A stretch of 64,000 bases of DNA from Bacteroides sp. (GTDB lineage: Bacteria; Bacteroidota; Bacteroidia; Bacteroidales; P3). The stretch spans positions 37,939 through 101,938 of the forward strand of contig JAMPIH010000008.1 of assembly GCA_023662825.1 (NCBI GenBank), written 5' to 3'. How positions within the stretch are numbered: the stretch's first letter is position 1; the number at the start of each line of letters is the position of its first letter. The translations under genes and the position numbers were made by a program. Shown in pieces: positions 53,470 to 62,428 of the stretch. The notes beneath the pieces were generated by a model. The model was given only the letters and a program-made list of their open reading frames with translations, was not told the DNA's origin and did not search any database.

Positions 53470-53814
53470 TTATTTATCTTCTGAAGCCACCCCGTACAGC
53501 AGTACCGTGTAGGTGCCCTTCGTGCTGTAACTATGCTCGCAAGGTACTTGGGAATTCGCTCCGTTCCCCGTATAGGTCTCCGTTTCTCCATCGCCCCAAT
53601 CCACCTTATAGGTTGCTCCTTCTTCACCGTAGAAGTAGAAGGACTTAGATGATGACGTGCTTTCCACCACCCAAGTCATCCGCACCGTATCCGCCTGCGC
53701 GGTCTTGGGGGGTAGTTGTTGGTCGTTCTCCAACCTGACGTTTTCGGAGGCCGAAAGCCACGCGCCCGCCAACATTAAAAACACGAGCAAAAGCCCTATC
53801 CTTAAATTTTTCAT
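53470..53814 (-). CDS. Small secreted protein with WGDG (PKD-like) motif, downstream of the LRR gene
   Basis: A 114-residue secreted protein: signal peptide (residues 1-22, LRIGLLLVFLMLAGAWLSA), then a PKD-like beta module with YKVDWGDGETETYTG near residue 70 and HSYSTKGTYTVLLYG near 93. In Bacteroidota such a module often sits at the front of LRR surface proteins and is followed by LDVSGCTALTSL-type repeats; here the frame stops right after it (ASEDK). It starts 22 bases after the LRR gene on the same strand and probably shares its transcript. It may be a truncated paralogue. Confidence 0.65.
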   Translation of the reverse strand: MKNLRIGLLLVFLMLAGAWLSASENVRLENDQQLPPKTAQADTVRMTWVVESTSSSKSFYFYGEEGATYKVDWGDGETETYTGNGANSQVPCEHSYSTKGTYTVLLYGVASEDK

Positions 53815-53836
53815 GATATTGTTTCTTTTTAGATTG

Positions 53837-56428
53837 TTATCTTACCATTACCTTATAACTGTTCCTACCGCTCCTTACGATATACAGGCCGCCGTTCCGC
53901 ACCGGGATGGCGGTGGCGCGACCGCTGTATAGGCATTGGCCGAGCGCGTTGTACACCTGCACATCGCCTTTGTCGGCCGATAGATGGATGACGCGGTCCT
54001 GCGCCCATACGCGGAAGTTGTCCTTGGCCAGCCCTTCGTTGCCCACATGGTCCGGGTCTTCCTCAAAGTTGGCCGCCAGTTCCATATCTTCCGTCACCGC
54101 GAAGGTGTAAACCGCCTCGGTGCTGAATTCCTCGCCGTCTTTCGTCCAGTTCACGAAGCGGTAGCCCTTGTTGGGCGTGGCGGTGATGGTTACTTCTTCA
54201 TCCTTTTCATACGTGCCGTCACCGCTTATCGACACGCGTCCCCAATCATTGTTGTTGGCCGAGAGCGTTACCGTAAAGGTCTCCACGTCGTCCGGGCGTT
54301 TTTCGAAATTGGCGGTCAGCTCCAGGTTCTCCGTTACCTTGAACGTATGCGTGGCCTCGGTGCTGAACACCGTTCCGTCCTTCTTGGTCCAGTTCACGAA
54401 GCGGTAGCCCTCCTTCGGGCTTGCGGTAACGGTCGCTTCCGTGCCGTATTCATAGGTTCCGTTGCCGGTAAGCGTGGCCGTGCCCCATTCCGTATTATTG
54501 GACGAAACCATTACCGCATAAGACGGCATTTCCTCCACCACCGAGATATGCCAGGTAAAGGTTACCGGATCTCCGTACCTGCCGTCTTCTTTAACATTTG
54601 GGTTCTGTAGTTTCAATGTATATTTTAAGGGTTCGTGGAATTTGAATTCAAACCGGTTTTCCTCCCAGAATCCGGCATCCACCTCCTTGCCATTGACGTC
54701 CGTCAGCTCGTAGGTGGAGATGACCTGTCCGATAATTCGTTCCGAAGACAGATCCCAAGGATTGTCGATGAGCAACATGATGGATTCAGACTGAGATTCG
54801 CTACTGAAATTGTACCAAGATGAGCGTTGGCTGTAGGCCTCGTACAAGACAGACAAGGAAATACTGTTGTATTGGCAATCCAGACTCTTCAATGCTGTGT
54901 TGTTGCTTACGTCCAGACTTGTCAATTTGTTGGAGGAGCAACCCAAGGAAGTCAATGCTGTGTTGTTGCTTACGTCCAGACTTGTCAATTTGTTGGAGGA
55001 GCAATACAAGGAAATCAATGCGGTGTTGTTGCTCACGTCCAGGCTTGTCAATTTGTTGGAGGAGCAAGACAAGGAAGTCAAGGCAGTGTTCTTGCTTACA
55101 TCCAGACTTGTCAATTTGTTGTCGTTGCAATACAAGGAAGTCAAGGCGGTGTTCTTGCTTACATCCAGACTTGTCAATTTGTTGTCGTTGCAATACAAGG
55201 AAGTCAAGGCGGTATTGTGGGACAAATCGAGATCAGTTAAATAATTGCAACGATTATAACCAACATTATCATTGATTTTCCACCCACACGCTAAACGCTC
55301 TAACTTTGTACAATTATTTACATTTAAACTATACAAGCCGGTTCCGCTACAATCCAATGAAAATAAATTAATGCAGCTACTCACATCCAGACTCCTCAAA
55401 TTGTTGGAGGAGCAATCCAGGCTTGTCAAGGACGTGCAGCCGCTCACGTCCAAATCCGTCAACCCGATATTAGAACAGCTCAGATTTTCTATTGATGTAC
55501 ATCCTGCGGCATCGATAACTTTAATTTCACTATCGTTTCCAACAACAAGAGTATCCATTGATGCTCCATGTATTTTCAATGTGTCTATAGTTAAAACGTA
55601 TATGTCATCGGGACGGCCGTCTCTGTACCCCTTCAATGCCTTCAGTTCAGTGCAGCCGCTCACGTCCAGACTTGTCAATGGGTTGTCGTAGCAATTCAGG
55701 CTCGTCAAGGATGTGCAGCCGCTCACGTCCAGACTTGTCAAATCGATATTTCTACAGCTCAAGTTTTTCAATGATGTACATCCGGAGGCATCGATGACCT
55801 TGATGCTGCTAAAATAATCAATAGTAAGAATGTCCATCGACACTCCGTGTATTTCCAACGTATCCGCATCTCCTCTCAATTCTCTCAGATTCGTGCATCC
55901 GCTCACTTCTAATTCCGTCAATTGGTTGTCGTAGCAATTCAGGCTCGTCAAGGACGTGCAGCCGCTCACGTCCAATTCTGTCAATTGGTTGCTGTGGCAA
56001 GACAAGGAAGTCAAGGCGGTGCATCCGCTCACGTCCAGGCTTGTCAATTGGTTGCCGGAGCAATACAAGGAAGTCAAAGCGGTGTTTTTGCTTACGTCCA
56101 GACTTGTCAATTGGTTGTCGGTGCAATACAAGGAAGTCAATGCCGTGCAGCTGCTCACATCCAAGGACGTCAAGGCGTTATTGTCGCAAGACAGGCTCGT
56201 CAGGGCCGTGCAACCGCTCACGTCCAGGCTTGTCAATTGGTAGTTGTAGCAAGACAAGGAAGTCAAGGCCGTGCATCCGCTTATATCCAGACTCGTCACA
56301 TTCATACCCTTGCAATCGACCCCTAAGATCTGGGGGGCGCTGCTTTCCTGCGCCTGCAGCGGAAACAGGCTCAAGGCGATGGCTGCTAAGCCAATCCATA
56401 GTTTTTTCATTATCTTGTTGTTTTTCAT
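53837..56428 (-). CDS. Surface leucine-rich-repeat protein with InlB-type B repeats and T9SS-like C-terminus
   Basis: From the ATG at 56428 it has 863 residues. A signal peptide (about 1-27, LWIGLAAIALSLFPLQAQ) is followed by more than twenty LRRs of 21 residues with the pattern LTSLDVSxNTALTSLxCxxN (about residues 35-555), then two InlB-type B repeats (GYRFVNWTKKDGTVFSTEATHTF near 675 and GYRFVNWTKDGEEFSTEAVYTF near 755). The C-terminus (VQVYNALGQCLYSGRA, GLYIVR, YKVMVR) fits a type IX secretion sorting domain. The protein is probably exposed on the surface and may mediate adhesion. Starts at 56410 or 56449 are also possible. Confidence 0.85.
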   Translation of the reverse strand: MKNNKIMKKLWIGLAAIALSLFPLQAQESSAPQILGVDCKGMNVTSLDISGCTALTSLSCYNYQLTSLDVSGCTALTSLSCDNNALTSLDVSSCTALTSLYCTDNQLTSLDVSKNTALTSLYCSGNQLTSLDVSGCTALTSLSCHSNQLTELDVSGCTSLTSLNCYDNQLTELEVSGCTNLRELRGDADTLEIHGVSMDILTIDYFSSIKVIDASGCTSLKNLSCRNIDLTSLDVSGCTSLTSLNCYDNPLTSLDVSGCTELKALKGYRDGRPDDIYVLTIDTLKIHGASMDTLVVGNDSEIKVIDAAGCTSIENLSCSNIGLTDLDVSGCTSLTSLDCSSNNLRSLDVSSCINLFSLDCSGTGLYSLNVNNCTKLERLACGWKINDNVGYNRCNYLTDLDLSHNTALTSLYCNDNKLTSLDVSKNTALTSLYCNDNKLTSLDVSKNTALTSLSCSSNKLTSLDVSNNTALISLYCSSNKLTSLDVSNNTALTSLGCSSNKLTSLDVSNNTALKSLDCQYNSISLSVLYEAYSQRSSWYNFSSESQSESIMLLIDNPWDLSSERIIGQVISTYELTDVNGKEVDAGFWEENRFEFKFHEPLKYTLKLQNPNVKEDGRYGDPVTFTWHISVVEEMPSYAVMVSSNNTEWGTATLTGNGTYEYGTEATVTASPKEGYRFVNWTKKDGTVFSTEATHTFKVTENLELTANFEKRPDDVETFTVTLSANNNDWGRVSISGDGTYEKDEEVTITATPNKGYRFVNWTKDGEEFSTEAVYTFAVTEDMELAANFEEDPDHVGNEGLAKDNFRVWAQDRVIHLSADKGDVQVYNALGQCLYSGRATAIPVRNGGLYIVRSGRNSYKVMVR
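54885..55216. repeat. Tandem 63-base repeats inside the LRR gene
   Basis: Five near-identical 63-base units, each encoding one 21-residue LRR, differ by only a few bases (for example TTGTTGGAGGAGCAA versus TTGTTGTCGTTGCAA). Less exact units continue at 55380-55440, 55660-55740 and 55910-56300. High DNA identity points to recent duplication or gene conversion. Confidence 0.85.
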
Positions 56429-56476
56429 TTTATTCACCTTTTCTTGCAAGGGCGCACGTCATACAGTACACCGCTG

Positions 56477-56484
56477 CAAATATA
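56477..56484 (-). promoter_or_regulatory. Bacteroidota -7 box for the LRR gene
   Basis: Minus-strand TATATTTG matches TAnnTTTG and lies 48 bases before the start codon at 56428, between the inverted repeat and the gene. No clear -33 element. Confidence 0.5.
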
Positions 56485-56532
56485 GTATAATTTAAATTTT
56501 GTCGATATGTTTGGTTTTTCTTGGAAAAAGGT

Positions 56533-56637
56533 AAAATTTATATTATTATAATTTACATTTCGTAGGTTTTGGTCTGGTGGGAAGAAGTGGGTCTTGCTGT
56601 GTGGTTTGTTCGTGTAAATTATAATAATATAAATTTT
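56533..56637. repeat. Perfect 25-base inverted repeat with 55-base spacer
   Basis: Arms at 56533-56557 and 56613-56637 are exact reverse complements (left arm begins AAAATTTATATTATT). The 55-base spacer is GT-rich and encodes nothing obvious. The pair lies 105 bases upstream of the LRR start. It may be an invertible segment, a miniature transposable element or a large hairpin. Confidence 0.85.
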
Positions 56638-56793
56638 TGATTTAAACAAAGGGAATACATCATTGTGCACTAAGGATATTAGTTGTTCTGTCTTTTAGGG
56701 CTGTCTGTCGAGTTTGCGCCCTTTGGTGATTCGGAAAAGCTGCTCGGTATCAGCAACATCCGTAAGGTGACGTTTGCCATCGGAAGAAAGCAT

Positions 56794-56826
56794 TTTCAGT
56801 TGGTAACAATTTGTTACCAGTTGAAA
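56794..56826. repeat. Near-perfect palindrome with core TGGTAACAA-T-TTGTTACCA
   Basis: The 19-base core at 56801-56819 is perfect; imperfect pairing extends it to about 33 bases (TTTTCA on the left, TGAAAA on the right). It could be a protein-binding site or hairpin. Confidence 0.6.
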
Positions 56827-57011
56827 ACCTTCCTTTCTTAGTCTGCCTTTCAATACTCAACAGGCTCAATCTTCCGAGTTTCCGGGCTTTATAAATTTTG
56901 ATGCGGTTGTCCTGTAGGATGTGGCGATGCTTATTTGTTGTCGCAGATAATTTATAGTTTTGCGACAAAACGAATTGCTGTAGAGAGTATAGCCTGCCGA
57001 GAAGGGCGCGA

Positions 57012-57572
57012 TTATTCCGAACCCATTAAGGCGTAGTCGCCCTCGTATAGCTTATTTATCATTGTTTCTAGTTTTTCTATCGTCAATTCGCCGTTGTCAA
57101 ATGCTTTTTTGTTGATTAGGAAATAGATAACATTGTTTTTGTCATGGATTTGTACAAAAGTCTCAGGACCGAATAAAGACAGCATCAAGCGACGGTAAAA
57201 CCTAAAGCGTTTATTGTCACAATTTTTTATCTTCTTGGGGGTTTGCTTTTCAATATCGGGAGCCGCAATAAAACCAAAGGAAGCATGCTTATTCTCTGTA
57301 AAATAATCCAGCATTATCTGTATGCACGAAAAGATAATTGTTCTCGGTTCGTAGTCATTTGTTAAAAGGGAATATCTTTGGGGACTGTTAGAAACGCTTT
57401 TATCATAAAACTTCAGGCCAAACAGGTTATCCCCAAATTCTTCCACCTCAACAATGTATTTTCTATGGCTTTTAGTGGAACTGAATGTCCATAAACTAAT
57501 AATGCGAAGCGTATTCGGATCTTTGCTTCGCATTATGAATCTCGCAGGATAATAGGGTGGGATATTTGTCAT
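57012..57572 (-). CDS. Hypothetical protein, 186 residues
   Basis: An orphan AT-rich gene: MTNIPPYYPARFIMRSKDPN at the start, YIVEVEEFGDNLFGLKFYDKS near 39, RTIIFSCIQIMLDYF near 77 and MLSLFGPETFVQIHDKNNVIYFLINKKAFDNGELT near 130-165. It has no signal peptide or membrane helix. I do not recognise a family. Its start codon overlaps the stop of a 54-codon frame upstream (ATGA), which suggests a coupled two-gene unit. Confidence 0.65.
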   Translation of the reverse strand: MTNIPPYYPARFIMRSKDPNTLRIISLWTFSSTKSHRKYIVEVEEFGDNLFGLKFYDKSVSNSPQRYSLLTNDYEPRTIIFSCIQIMLDYFTENKHASFGFIAAPDIEKQTPKKIKNCDNKRFRFYRRLMLSLFGPETFVQIHDKNNVIYFLINKKAFDNGELTIEKLETMINKLYEGDYALMGSE

Positions 57573-57733
57573 GGAAGCCGGTATTCATACGATGGAACCC
57601 TATAGGCATCCCTTTCCTGCTGTGATACGGTTACCAAGGTAAAGCAAACAGACGGGTGTTGCGCAGAATGCCCCGAAGCGTTTTTCTTCGATGCATTTGT
57701 ATTCTTGTCTATTTTCTTCTGAACCGGTTTCAT
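57569..57733 (-). CDS. Small 54-residue protein, coupled upstream partner of the 57012-57572 gene
   Basis: A short frame starting at ATG 57733 (MKPVQKKIDKNTNASKKNAS) and ending in YEYRLP, with its TGA overlapping the ATG of the next gene (ATGA). It is basic at the N-terminus and polar, with a central SVCFTLVTVSQQ strand. A matching -7 box (57741-57748) lies 8 bases upstream. Overlap and promoter make it a credible gene in spite of its size, but no homologue is known to me. Confidence 0.45.
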   Translation of the reverse strand: MKPVQKKIDKNTNASKKNASGHSAQHPSVCFTLVTVSQQERDAYRVPSYEYRLP

Positions 57734-57740
57734 AGTGCAG

Positions 57741-57748
57741 CAAAAATA
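57741..57748 (-). promoter_or_regulatory. Bacteroidota -7 box for the small coupled gene
   Basis: Minus-strand TATTTTTG matches TAnnTTTG, 8 bases before the ATG at 57733, implying a very short leader. Confidence 0.45.
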
Positions 57749-57812
57749 CGAAATTATTGGAATTTAACTACGGCATCGGGCAAACTCGGCCAAGGGGCTC
57801 GGTAAATAAACA

Positions 57813-57843
57813 AGCGGAGCCCGAAAGATTTTCGGGCTTCGCG
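57813..57843 (-). terminator. Terminator after clpB
   Basis: GCGGAGCCCGAAA...TTTCGGGCTTCGC forms a strong stem with one mismatch; on the minus strand it is followed by TTGTTTATTT. It lies about 30 bases past the clpB stop. Confidence 0.75.
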
Positions 57844-57871
57844 TTAGTAAGCGTCAGTCGTCGCCGCAAGG

Positions 57872-60478
57872 CTACTTCTTCTCGCTTTTGTTGTAGATGA
57901 CGTACTTGCCTTCGAACACGTCCAGGCAGACCGGCGTTTCCTTGTGGAGCTTGCCGCCCAGGATGGTCTTCGACAGTTCGTTCACGATGTTCTGCTGCAC
58001 GAAGCGCTTGATGGGCCTGGCCCCGTATTGCGGATCGTAGGCCTGGCGCGCGATGTCGTCATATACCGCCTCGTTCACTTCCAGTTCGTAGCCGTTTTTC
58101 TTCATCAGGGCCGTAACCTGCTTCATCTGCAGTTTCACGATGTCCAGGATCTGGCTCCTGTCCAAGGGCTTGAACACGATGATTTCGTCCACGCGGTTCA
58201 GGAATTCGGGGCGCATCGTGCGGCGCAGCTCATCCATTACCTGTGCCTTGCTCTTTTGGTAGGCCTGGTCTTCCTCGCCCGGCTTCATGTCCTCGAAAGC
58301 CTGCTGTATATAGCCCGCGCCGAGGTTGGAGGTCATGATCACGATGGTGTTCTTGAAGTCGGCCACCCGTCCCTTGTTGTCGGTAAGCCGTCCGTCGTCG
58401 AGCACCTGCAGCAGGATGTTGAACACGTCGGGGTGCGCTTTCTCGATTTCGTCGAGCAAGATCACCGAGTAGGGGCGGCGGCGTACGGCTTCGGTAAGCT
58501 GGCCGCTTTCCTCATAGCCCACGTAGCCCGGAGGTGCGCCCACCAGACGCGAAACGGTGTGTTTTTCCTGATATTCGCTCATGTCGATGCGCACCATCGC
58601 CTTTTCGTCGTTAAAGAGGTAGTCGGCCAAGGCTTTCGCCAACTCGGTCTTGCCGACCCCGGTGGTGCCCAGGAAGATGAACGAGCCGATGGGGCGGTTT
58701 TCGTCGCCCAGGCCGGCGCGGCTGCGGCGGATGGCGTCGGAAATGGCCTGGATGGCCTCGTCCTGCCCGATAACGCGCTGGTGCAGCTCGTCCTCGATAT
58801 GCAGCAGTTTCTCGCGTTCGCTCTGCAGCATGCGGCTCAGCGGGATGCCCGTCCAGCGCGACACCACGTCGGCGATCTCTTCGCTGCCCACCTCTTCCTT
58901 GATCATCGAGCCGTCTTTCTGCTCTTCCTGCAGCCTGGCCTTGAGTTCCTCCACCTTCTTTTCGGCTTCTTTGATGCGCCCGTAGCGCAACTCGGCCACT
59001 TTCTCGTAGTTGCCCAGGCGTTCGGCCTGCTGGGCCTCGAACTTGTAGCGCTCTATCGCGTCCAACTGCGCCTGAATGCCGTCCACGGTTTCCTTCTCGG
59101 TTTTCCACTTGGCCTTCATGCTGTCGCGTTCCACCGAAAGGTTGGCGATTTCCTCCTTGAGGGTTTTGAGCTTGGCGGGATCGTTCTCGCGCTTGATGGC
59201 TTCGCGTTCAATCTCCAATTGACGTATCTTGCGTTCGGCCTCGTCTAATTTCTCAGGTACCGAATCGATTTCAAGACGCAGCTTGGCGGCCGCCTCGTCC
59301 ACTAAGTCGATGGCCTTGTCGGGCAGGAAACGGTCGGCGATGTAGCGGTGCGAGAGTTCCACGGCGGCAATCAGCGCCTCGTCCTTGATGCGCACGTGGT
59401 GGTGGGTTTCGTAGCGTTCCTTGAGCCCGCGCAGGATCGAGATGCTGTCTTCCACGTTCGGTTCACCCACATACACGGTCTGGAAACGGCGTTCCAGCGC
59501 CTTGTCCTTTTCGAAATACTTTTGGTACTCGCCCAAGGTGGTGGCGCCGATGGCGCGCAGCTCGCCGCGCGCCAGGGCGGGTTTGAGGATGTTGGCGGCG
59601 TCCATCGCCCCTTCGCCGCCTCCGGCACCCACCAGGGTGTGGATCTCGTCGATAAAGAGGATGATCTCGCCCTCGGCCTGGATCACTTCCTTGACCACGC
59701 TTTTCAAGCGCTCCTCGAACTCGCCCTTGTATTTGGCTCCGGCGATCAGGGCGCCCATGTCGAGCGAGAAGATCTGCTTGCTCTTAAGGCCTTCCGATAC
59801 GTCGCCGCTTACGATACGCTGCGCCAGCCCCTCGGCGATGGCGGTCTTGCCCACGCCGGGTTCCCCGATGAGCAGCGGGTTGTTCTTGGTACGGCGGCTC
59901 AGGATCTGCAACACGCGGCGGATCTCTTCGTCGCGCCCGATCACGGGGTCGAGCTTGCCGTTGCGCGCCATGTCGTTGAGGTTGCGGGCGTATTTCTCCA
60001 GCGCCTGGTATGTGCTTTCGGCGTTGGCGTCCTTGGCGGCCGAACCCTTGCGCATTTCCTTTACGGCGGCCCTGAGGTCGGCGGTGTTGAGGCCGGCGTT
60101 CTTAAGGAGCTGTGCCGCCTGCGCGTTCTGCTCCAGCAGGGCGATCAACAGCACCTCGATGGTGACGTATTCGTCTTGGAATTCCTTAAGCAAGTTCTGC
60201 GCCTTGAGCAGGCACTGTTCCGCATTGGGGGTGAGGTAGGGGGAGGACGCGCCGCTCACCTTGGGCAGGCTTTCGAGCCGGGCGTCTAAATCACGGTTTA
60301 TAAGCACCGGATCGGCGCCGGCTTTCTTAAAGAGGAAGGGCAAAACGTGTTCGTCGGCCAATAGGAGGCCTTTCAGTAAGTGAAGGTCGTCCACGGCCTG
60401 GTTCCGGTTGCCGGAAGCCAGCTCGATCGCTTTCTGGATGGCTTCCTGCGCCTTGATGGTAAAGTTGTTTAAGGTCAT
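57872..60478 (-). CDS. clpB: Chaperone disaggregase ClpB
   Basis: Hexameric AAA+ disaggregase that works with DnaK. From ATG 60478 it has 868 residues: an N-terminal Clp repeat domain ([20 protein letters not shown]), the first AAA domain with Walker [18 protein letters not shown] near residue 206, the coiled-coil M domain (about 405-530), the second AAA domain with [18 protein letters not shown] near 606 and the C-terminal small domain ([18 protein letters not shown] near 820). The length is normal. A longer upstream in-frame extension to 60595 is less likely. Confidence 0.98.
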   Translation of the reverse strand: MTLNNFTIKAQEAIQKAIELASGNRNQAVDDLHLLKGLLLADEHVLPFLFKKAGADPVLINRDLDARLESLPKVSGASSPYLTPNAEQCLLKAQNLLKEFQDEYVTIEVLLIALLEQNAQAAQLLKNAGLNTADLRAAVKEMRKGSAAKDANAESTYQALEKYARNLNDMARNGKLDPVIGRDEEIRRVLQILSRRTKNNPLLIGEPGVGKTAIAEGLAQRIVSGDVSEGLKSKQIFSLDMGALIAGAKYKGEFEERLKSVVKEVIQAEGEIILFIDEIHTLVGAGGGEGAMDAANILKPALARGELRAIGATTLGEYQKYFEKDKALERRFQTVYVGEPNVEDSISILRGLKERYETHHHVRIKDEALIAAVELSHRYIADRFLPDKAIDLVDEAAAKLRLEIDSVPEKLDEAERKIRQLEIEREAIKRENDPAKLKTLKEEIANLSVERDSMKAKWKTEKETVDGIQAQLDAIERYKFEAQQAERLGNYEKVAELRYGRIKEAEKKVEELKARLQEEQKDGSMIKEEVGSEEIADVVSRWTGIPLSRMLQSEREKLLHIEDELHQRVIGQDEAIQAISDAIRRSRAGLGDENRPIGSFIFLGTTGVGKTELAKALADYLFNDEKAMVRIDMSEYQEKHTVSRLVGAPPGYVGYEESGQLTEAVRRRPYSVILLDEIEKAHPDVFNILLQVLDDGRLTDNKGRVADFKNTIVIMTSNLGAGYIQQAFEDMKPGEEDQAYQKSKAQVMDELRRTMRPEFLNRVDEIIVFKPLDRSQILDIVKLQMKQVTALMKKNGYELEVNEAVYDDIARQAYDPQYGARPIKRFVQQNIVNELSKTILGGKLHKETPVCLDVFEGKYVIYNKSEKK

Positions 60479-60636
60479 GGTTTCGTTGTTTTTTAAGGTT
60501 TGGCGTTCAGCAAAACAAAATCCTTGCCGAGGCGATATTTCCGTTTTATTTCTGAAAATTTGACACGAAACCGCTTGAAAATACAGGACACTCAAGACAA
60601 AATGGCGTAAATTTTTCTTTTGCGTTCAGCTTTTTG

Positions 60637-60644
60637 TATATTTG
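60637..60644 (+). promoter_or_regulatory. Bacteroidota -7 box for the DUF1573 gene
   Basis: TATATTTG matches TAnnTTTG, 66 bases before the start codon at 60711. Confidence 0.5.
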
Positions 60645-60710
60645 CGCCCGTTTGATAGGATGGGGGAGTGTTTCGCGCCTTCCGTCCTGGTAACCCAAAA
60701 AACTATAGAT

Positions 60711-61133
60711 ATGAAAAAACTTGTTTGTGGATTTGTGCTGGCGTCCGCCTTGTTGTGCGCCGGCGTCGTTATGGCCGCTCCCGTTGTGGATAAGGCCGAA
60801 ACCACCGAAAAAGTGGAAGGTCCCGGAATCAAATTCGAAAAGACCGTGCACGATTACGGCACCATTGAACAGGGTGCCAACGGCAATTGCGAGTTTGTGT
60901 TCGAAAACAACGGAACCGAACCTCTGATTCTCTCCGATGTACGTTCCTCCTGCGGATGCACCGTTCCTTCCTGGCCCCGCGAGCCGATCATGCCCGGCAA
61001 GAAAAGCGCCATCAAGGTTCACTACGACACCAACCGTATCGGCGGTATCAGCAAATCCATCACCGTTTCCACTAACGGCAATCCCGACCGCGTGGTCCTT
61101 TCTATCCGCGGCACGGTAAACGCAAAGAACTAA
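60711..61133 (+). CDS. DUF1573 exported protein
   Basis: A 140-residue secreted protein typical of Bacteroidota. The signal peptide spans residues 1-22 (LVCGFVLASALLCAGVVMA). The mature part has an immunoglobulin-like DUF1573 fold with FEKTVHDYGTIEQGANGNCEFVFENNG near 44-70 and LSDVRSSCGCTVPSWPREPI near 78-97, whose SCGC cysteines are conserved. Function is unknown; members are abundant and probably periplasmic. Start at 60711 is chosen for the signal peptide; the frame is open upstream. A terminator follows. Confidence 0.92.
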   Translation: MKKLVCGFVLASALLCAGVVMAAPVVDKAETTEKVEGPGIKFEKTVHDYGTIEQGANGNCEFVFENNGTEPLILSDVRSSCGCTVPSWPREPIMPGKKSAIKVHYDTNRIGGISKSITVSTNGNPDRVVLSIRGTVNAKN

Positions 61134-61148
61134 CTGAAGCATAATGGC

Positions 61149-61182
61149 AATCCCCGGTGTAAATCGGGGATTGTTGTTTTTT
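61149..61182 (+). terminator. Terminator after the DUF1573 gene
   Basis: AATCCCCG and CGGGGATT (61149-61172) form an 8-base stem followed by GTTGTTTTTT. It lies 15 bases after the DUF1573 stop and ends 17 bases before the aminotransferase start. Confidence 0.75.
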
Positions 61183-61198
61183 GAAAAAAAAGAAAATC

Positions 61199-62401
61199 AT
61201 GCCTTCCATTTCGAAAAAAGGGCAGGAAATGCCCTCTTCCCCGATCCGTAAGCTCGTTCCGTTCTCGGACGAAGCCAAGAAACGGGGAATCAAAGTCTAT
61301 CACCTCAATATCGGACAGCCCGACATCGCCTCTCCCAAAGTGGCCTTGGATGCGGTAAAGAACAACGACCTGCCCTTGGTGGCCTACAGCCACTCGGCCG
61401 GTATCCTCTCGTTCCGTAAGAAGTTGGCCGAATATTACAAGACGTTCAATATCAACGTGAACGAAAACGAGATTATCGTTACCAACGGTGGCTCGGAAGC
61501 CATCCTGTTCGCATTCATGACCTGCCTGAACCCCGGCGACGAAGTGATCGTTACCGAACCTTTCTACGCCAATTACTCCGGCTTCGGGAAACAGGCGGGC
61601 GTAAAGACGGTGCCCATCGTTTCCAAGATCGAGAACGGTTTCGCGCTTCCTCCCATCGAGGAATTCGAAAAGAAAATCACCCCGAACACCAAGGCCATCC
61701 TGATCTGCAACCCCAACAACCCCACCGGATACCTCTATTCGGAAGAAGAACTCAAGGTGTTGGCGCAGATCGTAAAGAAACACGACCTGTTTCTGATGGC
61801 CGACGAAGTGTACCGCGAGTTCTGCTACGACAACTGCAAGTATCATTCGGTGATGCAGCTCGAAGGCTTGGAAGACCACGTGATCCTGCTCGACTCCATC
61901 TCCAAGCGTTACTCGGCCTGCGGCTGCCGTATCGGTATGTTCGTGACCAAGAACAAGGAAGTGTATTCCACGGCGATGAAACTGGCGCAGGCCCGTCTGA
62001 GCCCTCCCACCTACGGTCAGATTTTCGGGGAAGCCGCCATCGACGCGCCCGCCTCGTATTTCGCCGAAGTGTTGGCCGAGTACACCAAGCGCCGCGATAT
62101 CGTGGTGAACGCCATCAACAAGATGGACGGCTGCCTCTGCCCCAATCCCAAGGGTGCGTTCTATGCCGTGGCGCGTTTGCCCATCGACGATGCCGACAGG
62201 TTCTGCCAGTGGCTGCTCGAGGATTTCAGCACCGAAGGCAAGACCGTGATGCTGGCGCCTGCCACCGGTTTTTACTCCACGCCGGGTTCGGGCAAGAACG
62301 AAGTGCGCATCAGTTATGTATTGAAAGAAGAAGACCTGCATGAAGCCATGCATTGCCTGGAAGAGGCATTGAAGGTTTATCCGGGTTCGACACGTAAATA
62401 A
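61199..62401 (+). CDS. PLP-dependent aminotransferase, class I/II (aspartate aminotransferase-like)
   Basis: A 400-residue fold-type I aminotransferase. From ATG 61199 it shows YHLNIGQPDIASP near residue 33, VTNGGSEAILFAFM near 94, ICNPNNPTGYLYSEEEL near 168-184, MADEVYREFCYD near 198, and the PLP lysine in DSISKRYSACGCRIGM near 233-248. It most resembles aspartate or aromatic aminotransferases; substrate specificity is not certain. A TTG six codons upstream is less likely as start. It precedes aspartase by 27 bases, so both may act on aspartate and oxaloacetate. Confidence 0.9.
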   Translation: MPSISKKGQEMPSSPIRKLVPFSDEAKKRGIKVYHLNIGQPDIASPKVALDAVKNNDLPLVAYSHSAGILSFRKKLAEYYKTFNINVNENEIIVTNGGSEAILFAFMTCLNPGDEVIVTEPFYANYSGFGKQAGVKTVPIVSKIENGFALPPIEEFEKKITPNTKAILICNPNNPTGYLYSEEELKVLAQIVKKHDLFLMADEVYREFCYDNCKYHSVMQLEGLEDHVILLDSISKRYSACGCRIGMFVTKNKEVYSTAMKLAQARLSPPTYGQIFGEAAIDAPASYFAEVLAEYTKRRDIVVNAINKMDGCLCPNPKGAFYAVARLPIDDADRFCQWLLEDFSTEGKTVMLAPATGFYSTPGSGKNEVRISYVLKEEDLHEAMHCLEEALKVYPGSTRK

Positions 62402-62428
62402 AATAGTAATCATCAAAAGAATAGAAAA

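Larger units (their letters stand above)
56429..57011. other. 583-base intergenic region upstream of the LRR gene
   Basis: No convincing gene. It holds the LRR promoter box (56477-56484), a perfect 25-base inverted repeat (56533-56557 and 56613-56637) and a second palindrome near 56794-56826. A 72-codon minus-strand open frame at 56750-56968 was seen but lacks support. The first 200 bases are strongly AT-rich. Confidence 0.7.

Noticed and set aside
54820..56490. Repeated blocks resembling a CRISPR array
   Set aside because: The repeats are 63-base coding units of an LRR protein in frame, not direct repeats separated by unique spacers, and no cas genes are nearby.
56750..56968. 72-codon minus-strand open frame (MSQNYKLSATTNKHRH start)
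   Set aside because: No promoter, partner or recognisable family, and it contains the palindrome at 56794-56826; may be part of a dispersed repeat but not a supported gene.
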